DNA from: Hexactinellida sp. DTS-2022
Lineage: Eukaryota > Porifera > Hexactinellida
Reading direction: 5' to 3'
Length of the DNA stretch: 64,000 nt
Assembly (NCBI GenBank): GCA_028753945.1
Contig: JAPNXP010000001.1
Location: 3,958,501-4,022,500, forward strand
Shown here: positions 1 through 11,059 of the stretch, one piece after another
Layout of the letters: each line of letters opens with the position of its first letter
How positions within the stretch are numbered: the first letter of the stretch is position 1
The notes under the pieces: generated by a model
The model's database searches: none
Told to the model about the DNA's origin: nothing
What the model saw: only the letters and a program-made list of their open reading frames with translations
Made by a program: the position numbers and the translations under genes

Positions 1-84
1 CTGAACAGTGGAATCGAGTGGAATTTGACTGAATAGTGGAATCGAGTGGAATTTGACTGAATAGTGGAATCGAGTGGAATTTGA
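1..84. repeat. 28-bp tandem repeat, three copies
   Basis: Three consecutive near-identical 28-bp units built around GTGGAATCGAGTGGAATTTG. The first unit differs from the others by one base (gaacag versus gaatag). The array starts at the window edge, so its full length is unknown. No coding potential was seen. Confidence 0.85.
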
Positions 85-104
85 TTAAATTGTTAAATAC
101 TACG

Positions 105-185
105 TACGCGCATTAAAAGTATTATGCGCACGCGCATTAGTGCCTGTACGCTGTTACACTACAGTCGACTGCGCACGCGCATCGA
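105..185. repeat. GCGCACGCGC-rich repeat, left partner of 1731-1850
   Basis: Contains several copies of a GC-rich near-palindrome (TGCGCACGCGCA type). The stretch from ATTAAAAGTATTATGCGCAC to the GTGCCTGT around 147 is the reverse complement of sequence at about 1813-1850, so the two lie in inverted orientation about 1.7 kb apart. They could be ends of one element; no target duplication was found. Confidence 0.55.
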
Positions 186-689
186 AACTTGGTATAACTT
201 TACGCAAGGAGTTCATAAATTTCGAAAATGAATTGTATATAAAGTAGCGAAATTTCTATATGGCCAAATCCAAACCAATATTTACTGCCCAGATAAGGGT
301 GCCCGGTGGTTACTTTTAGTAACATGTTTGACATTCAAATATGCAAAGATAAACTAAATTTGGGGCTAATAACCAAAAAAAGGCGACTTAATTTTGAACT
401 TATACAAAAATGTTGCCCGGTTGAAGGAGGTGTCCGGATCTTAGAGGCAGGGCCGGATTTGGGTTGCGCGGGGCCCGCGGCATATTTTTTTCCGCGCGGG
501 GCCCCTTGATCATATTGCAAACGATTAAAATTGGCTTCCTTTGGCCCACGGAAAACTGATTTTTGGATGGATCGATCATGGAGTGCTAGAGCAAATATTG
601 CCTACTCATAAAATATTTAAGATTAAACGCAGTTCCTTCTGTCTCCCATGCCATTAACATTTCACATGTGTGTTTACGAAATTAAAACT

Positions 690-1115
690 CAATTGGTGTA
701 TGTGGGTATGTTTGTCCGGCTTGTATTAATGTGATAGGAGAATAGAAACCGCACGTATAATTGAGATAGAGGCTAGCTTCCAAATAGTCATACATTTAGG
801 TAAACAAGTATGCTGATACCGAATTTCGCATTTAGAAATTTCTAATATCAATATTTATTGTTGTTGTTTTTACTAAAGTAAACAAATTGCTGAAAATTCA
901 GAATGAACCCAGAGACTGGTTCCAGTTGGTGTAATAGGTGAACGAGTTGAGTATGCTGATTCCGATTCTCGCATTAAAAAATTCAACATGAATATTTATT
1001 GTTGTTGTTGACAAAATATGTAAACAAATGGGTGAAATTTAAAATTATGGAGTCATATAATGATTGGTTTAGGGAGGGGTAAGGCCGCGTAGCGGCCGTT
1101 AACTTGATGTTTGTA
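690..1115. repeat. Inverted copy (left arm) of the repeat at 5490-6050
   Basis: Blocks of this segment recur in reverse complement at 5490-6050. They include the GTTTGTCCGG block, a TTTATTGTTGTTGTT block near 850 and again near 990, the TAAGGCCGC..GCGGCC motif, and the stretch about CACAGATCCG and CAAAGC. The arms are diverged and interrupted. This looks like an old foldback element, or two oppositely inserted copies of one repeat. No intact ORF was seen between 100 and 2000. Confidence 0.55.
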
Positions 1116-1730
1116 GCACAGATCCGTCGCAAAGCTACCGATACCGAAGGGCTCCTGTTTATATATACATCTGAATTTAGTCTGAAATTCAATACGCTTG
1201 TAGAGCCGAGGCACGGGATTAGAACCTGTCTGGCAAGGGAGTTTCAGAGCGAGCGTAGCGAGTGATGAATTTGAGGATCTGGGGGCTTGCCCCCCGAATT
1301 TTTTTAAACTTAATACTTGTTAAATCTTCAGGACAATTAGTAGAATTTGAATTAATTATTAATATTAGTAAATAAGACCCTAGTTCATTTAGTCGAAAAT
1401 TCAAAGAATTAGGTCACGTTGGTATGGTAATTGCTTCATTGCGCGGGACAAAGAGACTATATAGTAATACTCAAACTATGGCACATAATTAAAGTAGGTA
1501 CATTGAATTTGAACATTTTTCGTCATAAATAGAAATCTACCCACCGGAGGGTCCCAAGCGCGGGCCCCCGGCATATGCCGCATCTGCCGTATGGTAAATC
1601 CGGGCCTGCTCGGAGGTTGGACTGTATATGCATATGTACGATTAACTTAATTGAAGGGATTGAAGGACAGTTCGAAACAATGGGATAGTTGATGATTAAT
1701 TAATTAAAATACTAGGTACAGTTTCGAGCT

Positions 1731-1850
1731 CTAATGCGCGTGCGCATAATACTTTTAATGCGCGTGCGCACAGATACTAATGCGCGTGCGCATAGATATT
1801 AATGCGCGTGCGCACAGGCACTAATGCGCATGCGCATAATACTTTTTAAT
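1731..1850. repeat. Array of ATGCGCGTGCGCA palindromic units
   Basis: Five closely spaced copies of a TGCGCGTGCGCA-type unit separated by 10-14 bp AT-rich spacers such as TAATACTTTTA and CAGATACTA. Each unit resembles the NRF1 recognition motif (YGCGCAYGCGCR); the last, TGCGCATGCGCA, fits it exactly. NRF1 binding is inference only. The array is an inverted partner of the segment at 105-185. Confidence 0.7.
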
Positions 1851-2017
1851 ACCTCTCGATAAGATGTTCCAACTAAACACACCACAGCTAATCTGTGATG
1901 ACGGGCTGACAGGAGTGCACTAGAGGGATCCTAGTGTAGGTGGGTTGTGCTTAGTACCTGTGGTAGGAGAACGGCATGGCTCACTGGTAACTAGAACTGG
2001 AGTAGACCAGTTGTAGT

Positions 2018-2067
2018 GTGGTCAAGGGTTACCCTCCTGATGAGTCCTTGTGATAGGACGAAACCAC
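2018..2067 (+). ncRNA. Hammerhead self-cleaving ribozyme (type III topology)
   Basis: All core elements are present in order. GTGG then TC marks the cleavage site after C2023. Then comes a short hairpin for stem I (AGGG..CCCT, loop TTA), the invariant CTGATGA, stem II (GTCCT/AGGAC, 6-nt loop TGTGAT), GAAA, and CCAC closing stem III with 2018-2021. The strand opens in stem III. Stem I carries an A-C mismatch at its base, so activity may be weaker than in the copy at 41965-42014. A 6-bp hairpin (AACTGG/CCAGTT) lies just upstream and a perfect 12-bp hairpin lies downstream at 2119-2145. Hammerheads are known in animal retroelements and satellite-like repeats; no reverse transcriptase is visible nearby. 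Confidence 0.88.
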
Positions 2068-2118
2068 TTCCACCACATGTCGTATCCCGGTGGGTGTGAG
2101 ATACATTTACGGTGTCTC

Positions 2119-2145
2119 ATGCTCACCACATCATGTGGTGAGCAT
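2119..2145. other. Perfect 12-bp hairpin downstream of the hammerhead
   Basis: ATGCTCACCACA pairs with TGTGGTGAGCAT around a TCA loop. It lies about 50 nt 3' of the ribozyme core and would be in the 3' cleavage product of the same transcript. Its role is unknown. Confidence 0.75.
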
Positions 2146-2179
2146 GTATTCTACACCAATAATTATTTTATAAACAGTC

Positions 2180-2520
2180 AGGGTTCCTAGCAACATACTA
2201 ACGTTTGTGTGTGCTTCTACAATAGTATTTAGATGAAAGGATATGTTAAGTATAAGAATATAGCAATTTTTATAGAGGTGATAAACTCATTAACTATATA
2301 ATGAGATAATTAAATATTTAATTTCGGATAATTATGAGGCAATTAATATATACAAATTCTGATTTCGGATTTGAATTCGAAACAATCGAACTACTCTAGG
2401 TGCCAAATATCTAATCATTACGATCATTTTATACTGAGATACAGCCTCATTCCAATTGATGCCACTTGCGCCACAAGTGGCACGTGGCAACGATACTATG
2501 TCACTTGATGGATATTTTTT
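2180..2520. repeat. Dispersed repeat, copy 1 (copy 2 at 51370-51690)
   Basis: Shares ordered blocks with 51370-51690, same strand. These are the start near TAACGTTTG/TAACATTCG, the AAGGATATG/AACGATATG block with AAGTATAA, and the GCCACAAGTGGCAC palindrome flanked by CACTT and GATGGAT. The copies are clearly diverged, so this is an old family. This copy lies directly 3' of the hammerhead; the other copy has no hammerhead upstream. Confidence 0.6.
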
Positions 2521-2664
2521 TGAAAATGTCCTAAGATCATTTTTTTTTAATTTATAAATATAGCACTAAATGTGAAGTCATTTTTGGATATTTTAAATAG
2601 CCTTCAACATTCTGCTAGAAGAATAATGTGTCTGCATTAAAATACCTCTTGTTCAAATAATTTT

Positions 2665-2925
2665 GGCGAGGGAGTGTATTAGACTCAAATTGTATATATA
2701 GAATATTTGTGGTGTCATCATTAATTGGCGCCTAAACAGCTTAACCACAAATCTGAGATTCTCAAAAGTGGTTCCATTGGACTCGCAATGGTTGATTATC
2801 CCACATACAACCCAAATAATAACAATAGGAGGCATAGTTTATCCTAGAATGAAAATTATAAACTGGCCTCTTTGTTTTATGGCCTTCTCGGCGACATATA
2901 TAGCCGTATATTAAGTAGGGCATGG
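2665..2925 (-). repeat. Dispersed repeat related to 56545-56760 and 57405-57605
   Basis: A 250-bp segment containing AACCACAAATCTGAGATTCT, GGACTCGCAATGGTTGATTA and GGCCTTCTCGGCGACATATA. It recurs at 57405-57605 in the same orientation and at 56545-56760 inverted. It ends near TAGCCGTATATTAAGTAGG, a motif that also borders the foldback element just to the right. Confidence 0.8.
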
Positions 2926-2995
2926 AGTTAGACATAAGAAATGCATTATTGTCGTATAGGAAGTCATATGAGTCGTTTAGTCAATATTGGTTAGT

Positions 2996-3950
2996 TCATA
3001 CATGGCCTACTATATTATACGGCTAGATAAGCAGGGGCGTGCTGGCCATTCAATCGATGCGGGATTCCCGCTCGGGCCCCCCTTTGAAGGCCGCCTTAGG
3101 GCCCCACGGCGAATCCTTTCTGAATGGAATCCCGCATGGGCCCCCCAACCCCAGCACGCCCCTGTAGATAAGTCAAGTATTTACCATTTTATTTCCAGGC
3201 CAGTGTTTACTTTCTAATTGCTCGTAAAATAAATTACCTATTGTCATGGAATAAACTAAACTTAGGTTTTCAAATACGCTGGAAACATCTAAAATACTTT
3301 TGAGAATGATTTCTCATCGGATTTAACCACAATGACGTAATCAAATATGCATACCCATATATGGTAATTAATACTAATTATGGAGTAGAGATTTGAAGTA
3401 GAGATTCAGTGAACATTAGCTAAATAAGTCACAAGAACGGTCATTAAACTGACTGGGCAACATGTACGTCGTCAAACAGCACTTTTAAGCCTTAGATTAA
3501 ATCTAACTATTCATTTCAAAAAAATACAAAACATATGGTTTGATAACAATAGTATAATTATTTACTTTAATACATTGACGTTGAAAAGAATTTGAGTGAA
3601 AGGAATGACATAATTTGTTACTGTAGTTAGTTTTTAACAAGAAAAATGCATTAGGATAAAAACGGCAAAGTTAGATTCTCAAATTATCTAAAAAATTAAC
3701 ATTTATTTGACATCATTGCCATATATGGGTATGTATATTTGACTACGTCATTGTGGTTAAATCCGATGAGAAATCATTCTCAAAAGTATTTGAGATGTTT
3801 CCAGCGTATTTGAAAACCTAAGTTTAGTATATTCCATGACAATAGGTAATTTATTTTACGAGCAATTAGAAAGTAAACGACTGGCCTGGAAATAAAATGG
3901 CAAATACTTGACTTATCTAGCCGTATAATATAGTAGGCCATGGTTCATAT
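2996..3950. mobile_element. Long foldback (palindromic) DNA element, about 0.95 kb
   Basis: The left arm begins GGCCTACTATATTATACGGC and the right arm ends with its reverse complement near 3945. The arms match almost throughout their 350-400 bp, for example GGATTTAACCACAATGACGT and its complement. The centre, about 3370-3700, is AT-rich and non-coding. It has no transposase, so it is a non-autonomous element. The left arm was later interrupted by the MITE at 3032-3164. Confidence 0.85.
3032..3164. mobile_element. hAT-type MITE, family A copy 1 (133 bp)
   Basis: Terminal inverted repeats CAGGGGCGTGCTGGCC and GGGGCTGG..-type complement ending CAGCACGCCCCTG. It is flanked by a perfect 8-bp duplication TAGATAAG (3024-3031 and 3165-3172), and 8-bp duplications with CAGGG termini are typical of hAT elements. 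Removing it restores the left arm of the surrounding foldback element, so this insertion is the younger event. A second copy is at 57698-57847. Confidence 0.93.
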
Positions 3951-4433
3951 ATCTAGATTCTAGGGAATTGGAGTTGTGATTTTCACACTTCCATATTAGT
4001 GGGGGGAAAATCTAAGATTCCGGACCAACCTCTGGCAAGTTAAGTTTTATGCCTGATTCTGATACTAAAGCAGGGGTCGGCAACCCCCGGCCCGCTGCTC
4101 TCTATAAACATGCTCATCATGACCTCCGATTCGTTCATTCAAATAAATCCAAATACAGTACACCCTCGCTATCCGGAAGAGAGGTGTTCCGATTCAAAAA
4201 AAATCTTTTCCGATTTGTGAATTCGTAATAGTCAACTAATACGATTATATAAGCCTTTATAAATGAGATCCTGAATTCCTGATAATCCAAACCATACAAG
4301 TCCAAAGCTTTTAAATCCAAACCTTTTTCAGTCGATCGCCCCCTTAGCAGATAGTGCCAGTGCTTATCGCCCCCTCCAATTGTAACATAAAAAAGAACCA
4401 AGCAACTAAGACAGATGTTCTATAAACCGTATT

Positions 4434-4688
4434 TCCCCGAATAAGCGCATGGGCTTAAAAAAGCGCCGGCTCTATAAAAATGGTATCTGTATGTTGAAAT
4501 TTATTCCCAATAAATGATAACTGCAATGGAATTGTTGTGATTTTGGCAATTATAGGATGTTTACTCTCGCAGGGAACCATTTGAATGCACCTAAATATTA
4601 TTTCTGGAAATTTCATGAAAAAATGAGGGCAAATTTTCACCATGAAATCAATAAGCGCGCCGAGGCGTTTATTCGGGGAAATACGGTA
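4434..4688. mobile_element. MITE with ACCGTATTTCCCCGAATAAG ends, copy 1
   Basis: Left end ACCGTATTTCCCCGAATAAG, right end the reverse complement finishing at ATTCGGGGAAATACGGTA. About 255 bp with an AT-rich non-coding interior. A second copy with the same ends lies at 56888-57153 inside a THOC2 intron, confirming a dispersed family. Superfamily is not certain. Confidence 0.85.
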
Positions 4689-5489
4689 TTCGGTATATAT
4701 ACATTTGACAACCATGTTTAATGTGAAAGTTGGGCATGGTGCCCAGTGGCGTAGATTTAAAAAGCAGTTTGGGTCGGGGGGCGAAGCACAGGGAATTTTA
4801 GTTGTATAAAATTACTAATTGATTTCCCCTCTAATATAAGAATACCAGGATTTTATAAACGATCGAGCGGAGGGAGCGAGAAAAAAAAAATTAGGAGAGA
4901 AGAAGAAATCAAATGCATTGAGTATAACTAAATAATTTTAAGACTACAATATTTCATTGATTTCAGGGGAGATAAATACATGAGGTGCACAAAATATTGG
5001 GGAGAGAAATGAGGCTCTCGCACGAATGTATTGACTTCGGGGGGTCGAGGATCCCCCAGTATCGAGGCCCTTGATGGTCCCCAGTACAGGTTTTTTCAGA
5101 TTGGGATTGAATTAGGTCAAGAATAGACGAAATGATGAACATGTAAATTTCTAGATTCTAGCTAAAGTAAATCAAACACAAAGTATATCGCCCCCCACCG
5201 CCCCCTTACAGTCTTATCACCCCCCAATCGCCCCTAACCGTTTTATCGCCCCCTTGACTCTCGTATCGCCCACGTTGAGAAACACTGATATATATACGTT
5301 ATACGTTACGTATAATGCAACTATGCATTTTTTCACAATTCAAATGTTATGTTCAAAAAAATTCCAAATTTTCGAATGATAATTTTGGATCTGTAGTTCG
5401 GACTAGCGAGGTTCGGAATAGGGAGTGTGAACAATATTTTTATAAATTATAGTGTGGTAACATTATTGTTACGAGCTTTTCGGTCTCGG

Positions 5490-6050
5490 TCGCTTTGCTA
5501 CAGATCGGTGCTACGCACTTCAAGTTAACGGCCGCTGTGCGGCCTTACACCTCACCCTTTCTGCTATGCAAAATGGTAGAAAGGGAGATTAGATACAACC
5601 CTTTCTACCATTTTCCATAGTTTTAACTTGTTTACCTATAATACCCGTTGAAAGCTAACTTCTAGGTTGATTTTGAATTTTCATTAATTTGTTTACCTAT
5701 TTTGTGTAAACAACAACAACAAATATTAATATTAGAAATTTATAAACGCGAAATTCGTGTTCCGCATACTTGTTTACCTATAATACCCGTTGAAAGCTAA
5801 CTTCTAGGTTGATTTTGAATTTTCATTAATTTGTTTACCTATTTTGTGTAAACAACAACAACAAATATTAATATTAGAAATTTATAAACGCGAAATTCGT
5901 GTTCCGCATACTTGTTTACCTATTATAACATTTGAAAGTTAGTTTATATCTCATGCGTATATAAATGCTGTTTCTATTCCCCCATCACTTTAATACAATC
6001 CGGACAAACACACAAACACACACACAACAACAATCGAGATTTAATAATAT
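5490..6050. repeat. Right arm repeat with an internal 142-bp tandem duplication
   Basis: A 142-bp unit starting CTTGTTTACCTATAATACCC repeats exactly from 5627 to 5768 and 5769 to 5910; a third partial unit starts at 5911. The segment is inverted relative to 690-1115. It ends with ACAAACACACAAACACAC and AATCGAGATTTAATAATATA followed by GATA, a terminus shared with other repeats in the window (34143-34903 and 43060-43160). Confidence 0.8.
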
Positions 6051-6301
6051 AGATAAGTCAATTCAAATTTACTCATGATCAACATTTCTGACAAAACACC
6101 CCTGTACTAAATTAACGCGCCATGACATTAACGCGAATTGCTCCAATTCGCGTTAATTTCTTAACTTCCCAGAGGTTGGTCACGGAATCTTAGATTTTGC
6201 CCCCACTATATACATATAGTAAAAATTATGTATTCACGGAAATGACCAGAAAATATGAATTGACAACGTTTAATAGAGATTGAGTTTCTTATTAGGTATA
6301 T

Positions 6302-9300
6302 ATGGCACTGAGCTTTTATCGCCAGGAAGAATTCTCCTCTTTCGGAAGTTTAGGCAGCAACCCAAGCACTTGCAGCACCCGCACAAACCTAAGCCAGAGT
6401 GTTGAGTTAGCTCTGACTCCTCTCATAGAAGAGCTCATTTCCTATAATCCCAGTAGGGAGCGATCAGCGCGAGAAAATCGTGGGAACAGACCTGTGTCGC
6501 TGTTGCTGCAGAGCCTCGAGCTATCGGTCAGTCGGCTCGTACAAGCTGCAGAGACCATAGCCTATGAGAACGACAGCAAGAGCCAGAGAAGGATGCTCAG
6601 TGCGGTGCACCGACTCAAGGCTTCCGCTAAACGGCTGAAACAGCTGGTAGCTAGCTCTCCTGGTTATGTACCCAATGAGACATGGCAGGAACAAATGTCT
6701 GTTCGCGAAGGGGCTCGTCTCCTCCTGTATGACGTAGTGTCTGTGCTGTCAGTGGCTGACAAAATGGATGCGAGGAAGTTGGTGGAGGTGGCACATTCCG
6801 TGGATAGTTGTATTGAGAGTCTGAGAGATGTGGTGTGTGTTAAGGAGCTGTATCAACATATAAGTCAGTTCGCCCCTGTCATGGCAAAACTAGTCAAACT
6901 AGCACAGCAACGGCAAAAAGAATTAGGTATGCTTATACAATTCAGTAGATCTATAAAGACATCAATTTATACACATTTTGATCTAGATTGTTCTAAGGAG
7001 AACTCCTGTCTGGTAGAGAGCTTGTGTTGGTACCGCGGGGCTCTGAGGGTCGGCTGTGCACTCCTCATTTCCTCCTGCAAGTGCTACGTTAGACACCCAG
7101 ACCTGGAGACAGCTAGGAACAACAGAGACTTCTCTTTCGAGCTAATCCTACATGCTGCTAACACTATATCAAGGGTAGGTTCTATTTTGTAATAATATAT
7201 ATTATAAAATAAATGGGCTTAGCTTAGGCTTTCATCCAGGAAAAAATTACCCCGCTCCTAGATTTTGTTAGAGCTAGTTCAGTTTTCATTTTGTACGCCT
7301 AGATTACTCATCTAGTATTCAGTCTATGGGGCCATCTCTCGATATTGTAGGCCTATAATCAATTTTTGTACGCCTAGATAAAAATCCTGCCAAATACGCT
7401 CCTTTAGGAGCGCCCAGCACGCCTGGATAACACCCTGGCCTCGCTATTCTCAGGCATGCTGTGGAATTATTAATTGATGCGTTAAATAAGCCTCGTCGAG
7501 TCTGGGCATTACCAGGCGATAGCTACTCCCTAATAATTATATCCAATTATACAATACATGTAATTATATAGAGTTCACCTTTTTCTAATAATAAAAAGAC
7601 AAACTTACTTACTAAAGGTCAATTGTTAAAACTGTAAAAGAACTGAACTCTGTATAAGTATCTCCTACAATTATTGGTTGTTTTGTGTGTGTTTGTAGAT
7701 TGTGAAGGAGAATTTCGTTCCCCCTGACTTTACACTGGAGACAGGAGGAGACTTCTCCCAGAAGATAGCTTCCTTACAGCTCCTCTCGCTCCTGCCTCCT
7801 GATGAGCTGACCGGACCAAAGCAGCTACTAACACAGCTCAGAGAGACAGCTGACTCACTCGCAGAGCTCGTATCTACTAGGGAAGCGCATCGCACGGAAC
7901 TCAACCACTTCTCTGTACAGACTCACCAGTACCTAGCTGATGACAATACGTTGTTTGTTCTACTGTCACAGGGGAGCAGGCTGAATGAGACTTGTGAGTC
8001 CCTCTGTCATGCAGTAGACCTGTCAAACATTGATGCATTGCTAGACCTACACAGCAAGCTCAAGGAGCCTCTCCAGGACCTAAATATTGCTGTTAAGTCA
8101 AGTAGCTTCGAGAATGTACAAGAAGCGTTCGAGTGAGTTGTACATTAATATTTATAACGAAATCCCATTATTGGCTTTATATTTTAGTCTAAAATGTAAC
8201 AAATTTACATTTATTTCTGTTTTATCAAAGTAGGATCTAGCGAAGTAGCTGTTTGTATCAAATACGTAGTATAAAATCCGTAACATTATGAATACATATC
8301 GATATTCCCTGTAAATTTATAAGTTCCGAGTTAACTGTAATTAGAATCACAACAAATTTGTGAAATGTCTAAGAGATTCATCACAAATATTATCAGACAA
8401 ATAATTTACTTTTCTGTTTATAACTGTTAATTATTCTGCACTCTTCAGTTCATTCTTCCAGCTGATGGAGCGGATCCTACAGGTCTCCGAGAGTATCTCT
8501 TCTTCCTGCGCCGAGGCACAGGGCACCCGGCTCATCAAGCTATCTTCCCAGCAGCTTACACGGCTTGCAACGCAGTTAACGTATGCAGCTCGTTCTTATT
8601 GGCAGAGACAACGCTCTAGATATGCTTGGAACTGCTTTGTGACTGTTGGGGACCTCTGGGAGTATCAGCTCTGCCTCTTACTCGATTCGCTAGACTCGGT
8701 TATACCTCTCACTGACTTCCTGCTTGTAGTAGACCTGCACCTGCGACAATACTTAACTAACAGTGCTGTAGCTATTGAGACACACGACTTGACAGATTTG
8801 TTTTCTCATAGAGAAGGGATACAGTCTGTTTGTGCCCGCCTGCTAAGTATTGTGGAGGGATTCCTCACTGATGGAGATGTAGACATGCCCCTGGAGACAC
8901 AGCAGACTGTTAACACGCTTATATCTAAGCTCAGAGGAGAACTCTTCAGGTTTAACGAGGAAATGAATAGAATAGAACTAACTCTTTCCGAATCCAGTTC
9001 CAGGTCCGTAGATGCCAGTTTGTATGAGAAAATTACTCACAATATAAGCGAGCTTGTCATGTCCATTAAGAAATCGATAGAGCAGTTGATACGTGATGAG
9101 GAGCGTAATGAGTTTGAGAATAATCGGGACATCTTGCAGCTGTTGAGGTCCAGTCCCTCTGGACAGAGCATCTTTTGTACGAATGAGGTGAGGGGGACTC
9201 CGTACAGACAAATGTCTTTTGTTAGGAGCTCTCCTTCCCCATCTGAAGAGGGAACTGAAGTACATGAGATATTCAGAAGCCTTTCTCCTCCACAAAGGCT

Positions 9301-10000
9301 CCGTCTCGAGTCGGCCAGACAAGATTTCCACGTAGAACAGGTGAGACTGGAGACAGCTGTAGCCAAGTGGGATGAAACGGAGAATGACGTCATTTTCTTA
9401 GCTAAGGAGATGTGCGTCATGATGATGGACATGTCAAACTTTACTAAAGGAGAAGGCCCCATTAACAAGCCTCGCGATCTAATAGAAGTTGCGAACAAGC
9501 TGGCTAGCTCCAGCCAGCAGCTAGAATCTCTCATCACTCGTATCATTGAGCACTCCAGGGATGAGAATTCTAAAAATGATCTACAGGCTTACATGAGTGA
9601 ATCTAAACTGTACGCGCACCAAATTAAAATGACGAGTAAAGTCTACGCAGATTTGAGTCTCATTCGCCTCGACACTGACAGTTTGAGTTCAATTGTTATT
9701 TCCTCCAAGAACCTACTGAACACGGTGGTTAAGTTGGTCATGGCTTCTTACATAGCCTGCAATAAGATAGCTAGGTCGGATGACGGAGGCACTCAGCTGC
9801 GACTCATTAAGTGGAGGAGACGGCCTCCCAGCAAGAAGCCCCTGTGCAGAACTTCTTCCGCTTACAGCCTGTCTTCCAGCGCTAGTCACACCAGCAGACC
9901 TGGTACAGGCCGACTCTCCTCTGCACGTCTCGCTAACGCCCCAAGCAAGGTACTGGATGAATTCGAAGTGGAGTTGAATGGCAGTATAGCGTATGTGTAA
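6302..10000 (+). CDS. Alpha-catenin / alpha-catulin family adhesion protein
   Basis: Three exons: 6302-7174, 7699-8132 and 8449-10000, joined in phases 0 and 2 at GT-AG sites, giving about 952 residues (alpha-catenin is about 906). The family links cadherin-catenin complexes to actin and consists of helical bundles. The N-terminal vinculin-type head is visible: VELALTPLIEEL near residue 36, then GARLLLYDVVSVLSVADKMD and CKCYVRHPDLETARNNRDF. The C-terminal actin-binding bundle is best conserved: AKWDETENDVIFLAKEMC near residue 735, then MMMDMSNFTKGEGPI. The closing KKPL block, matching the end of alpha-catenin, precedes a Ser-rich tail. The C-terminus favours alpha-catenin, while the N-terminus fits either alpha-catenin or alpha-catulin; choosing needs a tree. 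The start is the first in-frame ATG and matches where the family fold begins. Transcript ends were not identified. Confidence 0.9.
7175..7698 (+). other. Intron 1 of the alpha-catenin-like gene
   Basis: Bounded by donor GTAGGT and acceptor TTTGTAG. It is AT-rich; no RNA gene, clear MITE ends or ORF were seen. Intron 2 (8133-8448, donor GTGAGT, acceptor CTTCAG) is likewise empty. Confidence 0.8.
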
Positions 10001-10289
10001 TGACTGACAGCTGATTTTATCAATATTTCGATGTTCTTAATTTATTTTCCACAGTCCGTTTTTCATAGTACTTTCTTTCTATAACATAAGCTCAGTGTTA
10101 CTACGAACATGTGAAGAGCTCCGAATACCAGATAATTATATAAATTGTAATACTAGAGAAAAACACAAACTCATAACAAACGGGGTGAGTCTGATAGCGG
10201 GACACTACAGACCAAAATACTGAACCGAACGACTTGAAATTTTCAGATGTGTGAAGTTGTTTCGATATTCGACATTCGACATTCACATT

Positions 10290-10680
10290 TATAAGCCTGT
10301 ATCATGTTGTATCAGTCTGTATCAACCCGTAATCAGTCTGTATCACCATGTATCACTTTGTATCAGTCTGTATCACCATGTATCAGTCTGTATCAACCCG
10401 TAATCAGTCTGTATCACCTTGTATTAGTCTGTATCACCATGTATCAACCTGTATCACCATGTATCAGTCTGTATCACCTTGTATCAGTCTGGATCAACCT
10501 GTATCACCTTGTATCAGTCTGTATCACCTTGTATCAACCTGTATCACTGTATCAGCTTGTAATAGTCTTTAAAAGTTTGTATCAGCTTATATCAAGCTAT
10601 ATTAGTCTGTATTAGCTTGTCACTGTCTGTATCAGATGGTATCAGTTTGTATCAGCCTGTGTTAGCTCCTACAAATCGCA
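10290..10680. repeat. 10-bp minisatellite (TGTATCACC / TGTATCAGTC)
   Basis: About 35 imperfect copies of a 10-bp unit with core TGTATCA followed by CCT, CCA, GTC or ACC. The array degrades towards the right (TATATCAAGC, TGTGTTAGC). Its open frames translate to a Y-Q/H-S-V repeat, expected of a 10-bp unit read in shifting frames, and are not considered a gene. Confidence 0.92.
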
Positions 10681-11059
10681 TTACTAATTAGTAATTACTA
10701 AATACCAGTATTTCATTAACTACACGAATTCCTAACAATTTGGGGAAATACTGGAAGATATGCAGATGAAATCTTCGCATGATATGTAGATGAAATCTTT
10801 TGGTGCTTTCGAAATGCTTTTTATTTTTTCACAGCTTGTGTGCTTCCATACACTGGTCGCACAAAAAGAGATCAAAATTTTCAGTGCGTTGACAGCATGT
10901 CACTACATATTTGAATTACGCATATTTTAGTTCTGGTCACTTTGTATTAAACTACTTGTTGATTACTTTTGAATTATTAATGTTTTAATTCATAAGTGTT
11001 TGTATTACGTTCTTTTATCCTTTGTTCTTACCAATACCAGTTGTAAGCGCGTTTTGGGT

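Larger units (their letters stand above)
3985..6205. repeat. Composite repeat with inverted ends
   Basis: Sequence at about 3990-4040 (AAAATCTAAGATTCCG, CCAACCTCTGG, AAGTTAAG) recurs as its reverse complement at 6165-6215, so a 2.2-kb block is bounded by inverted repeats. Inside are an hAT-like terminus (CAGGGGTCGGCAAC near 4071), a MITE at 4434-4688, an hAT-like right terminus (AACGTTGAGAAACACTG-like, near 5270-5291) and the 142-bp duplication at 5627-5910. No transposase ORF was recognised. Confidence 0.55.

Noticed and set aside
8978-9546. Antisense ORFs within the alpha-catenin-like exon 3
   Set aside because: They are shadows of a strongly supported coding exon and have no family resemblance of their own.
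10304-10615. ORFs encoding a YQSVSPCI-type repetitive protein
   Set aside because: They are an automatic result of a 10-bp minisatellite that stays open in more than one frame.
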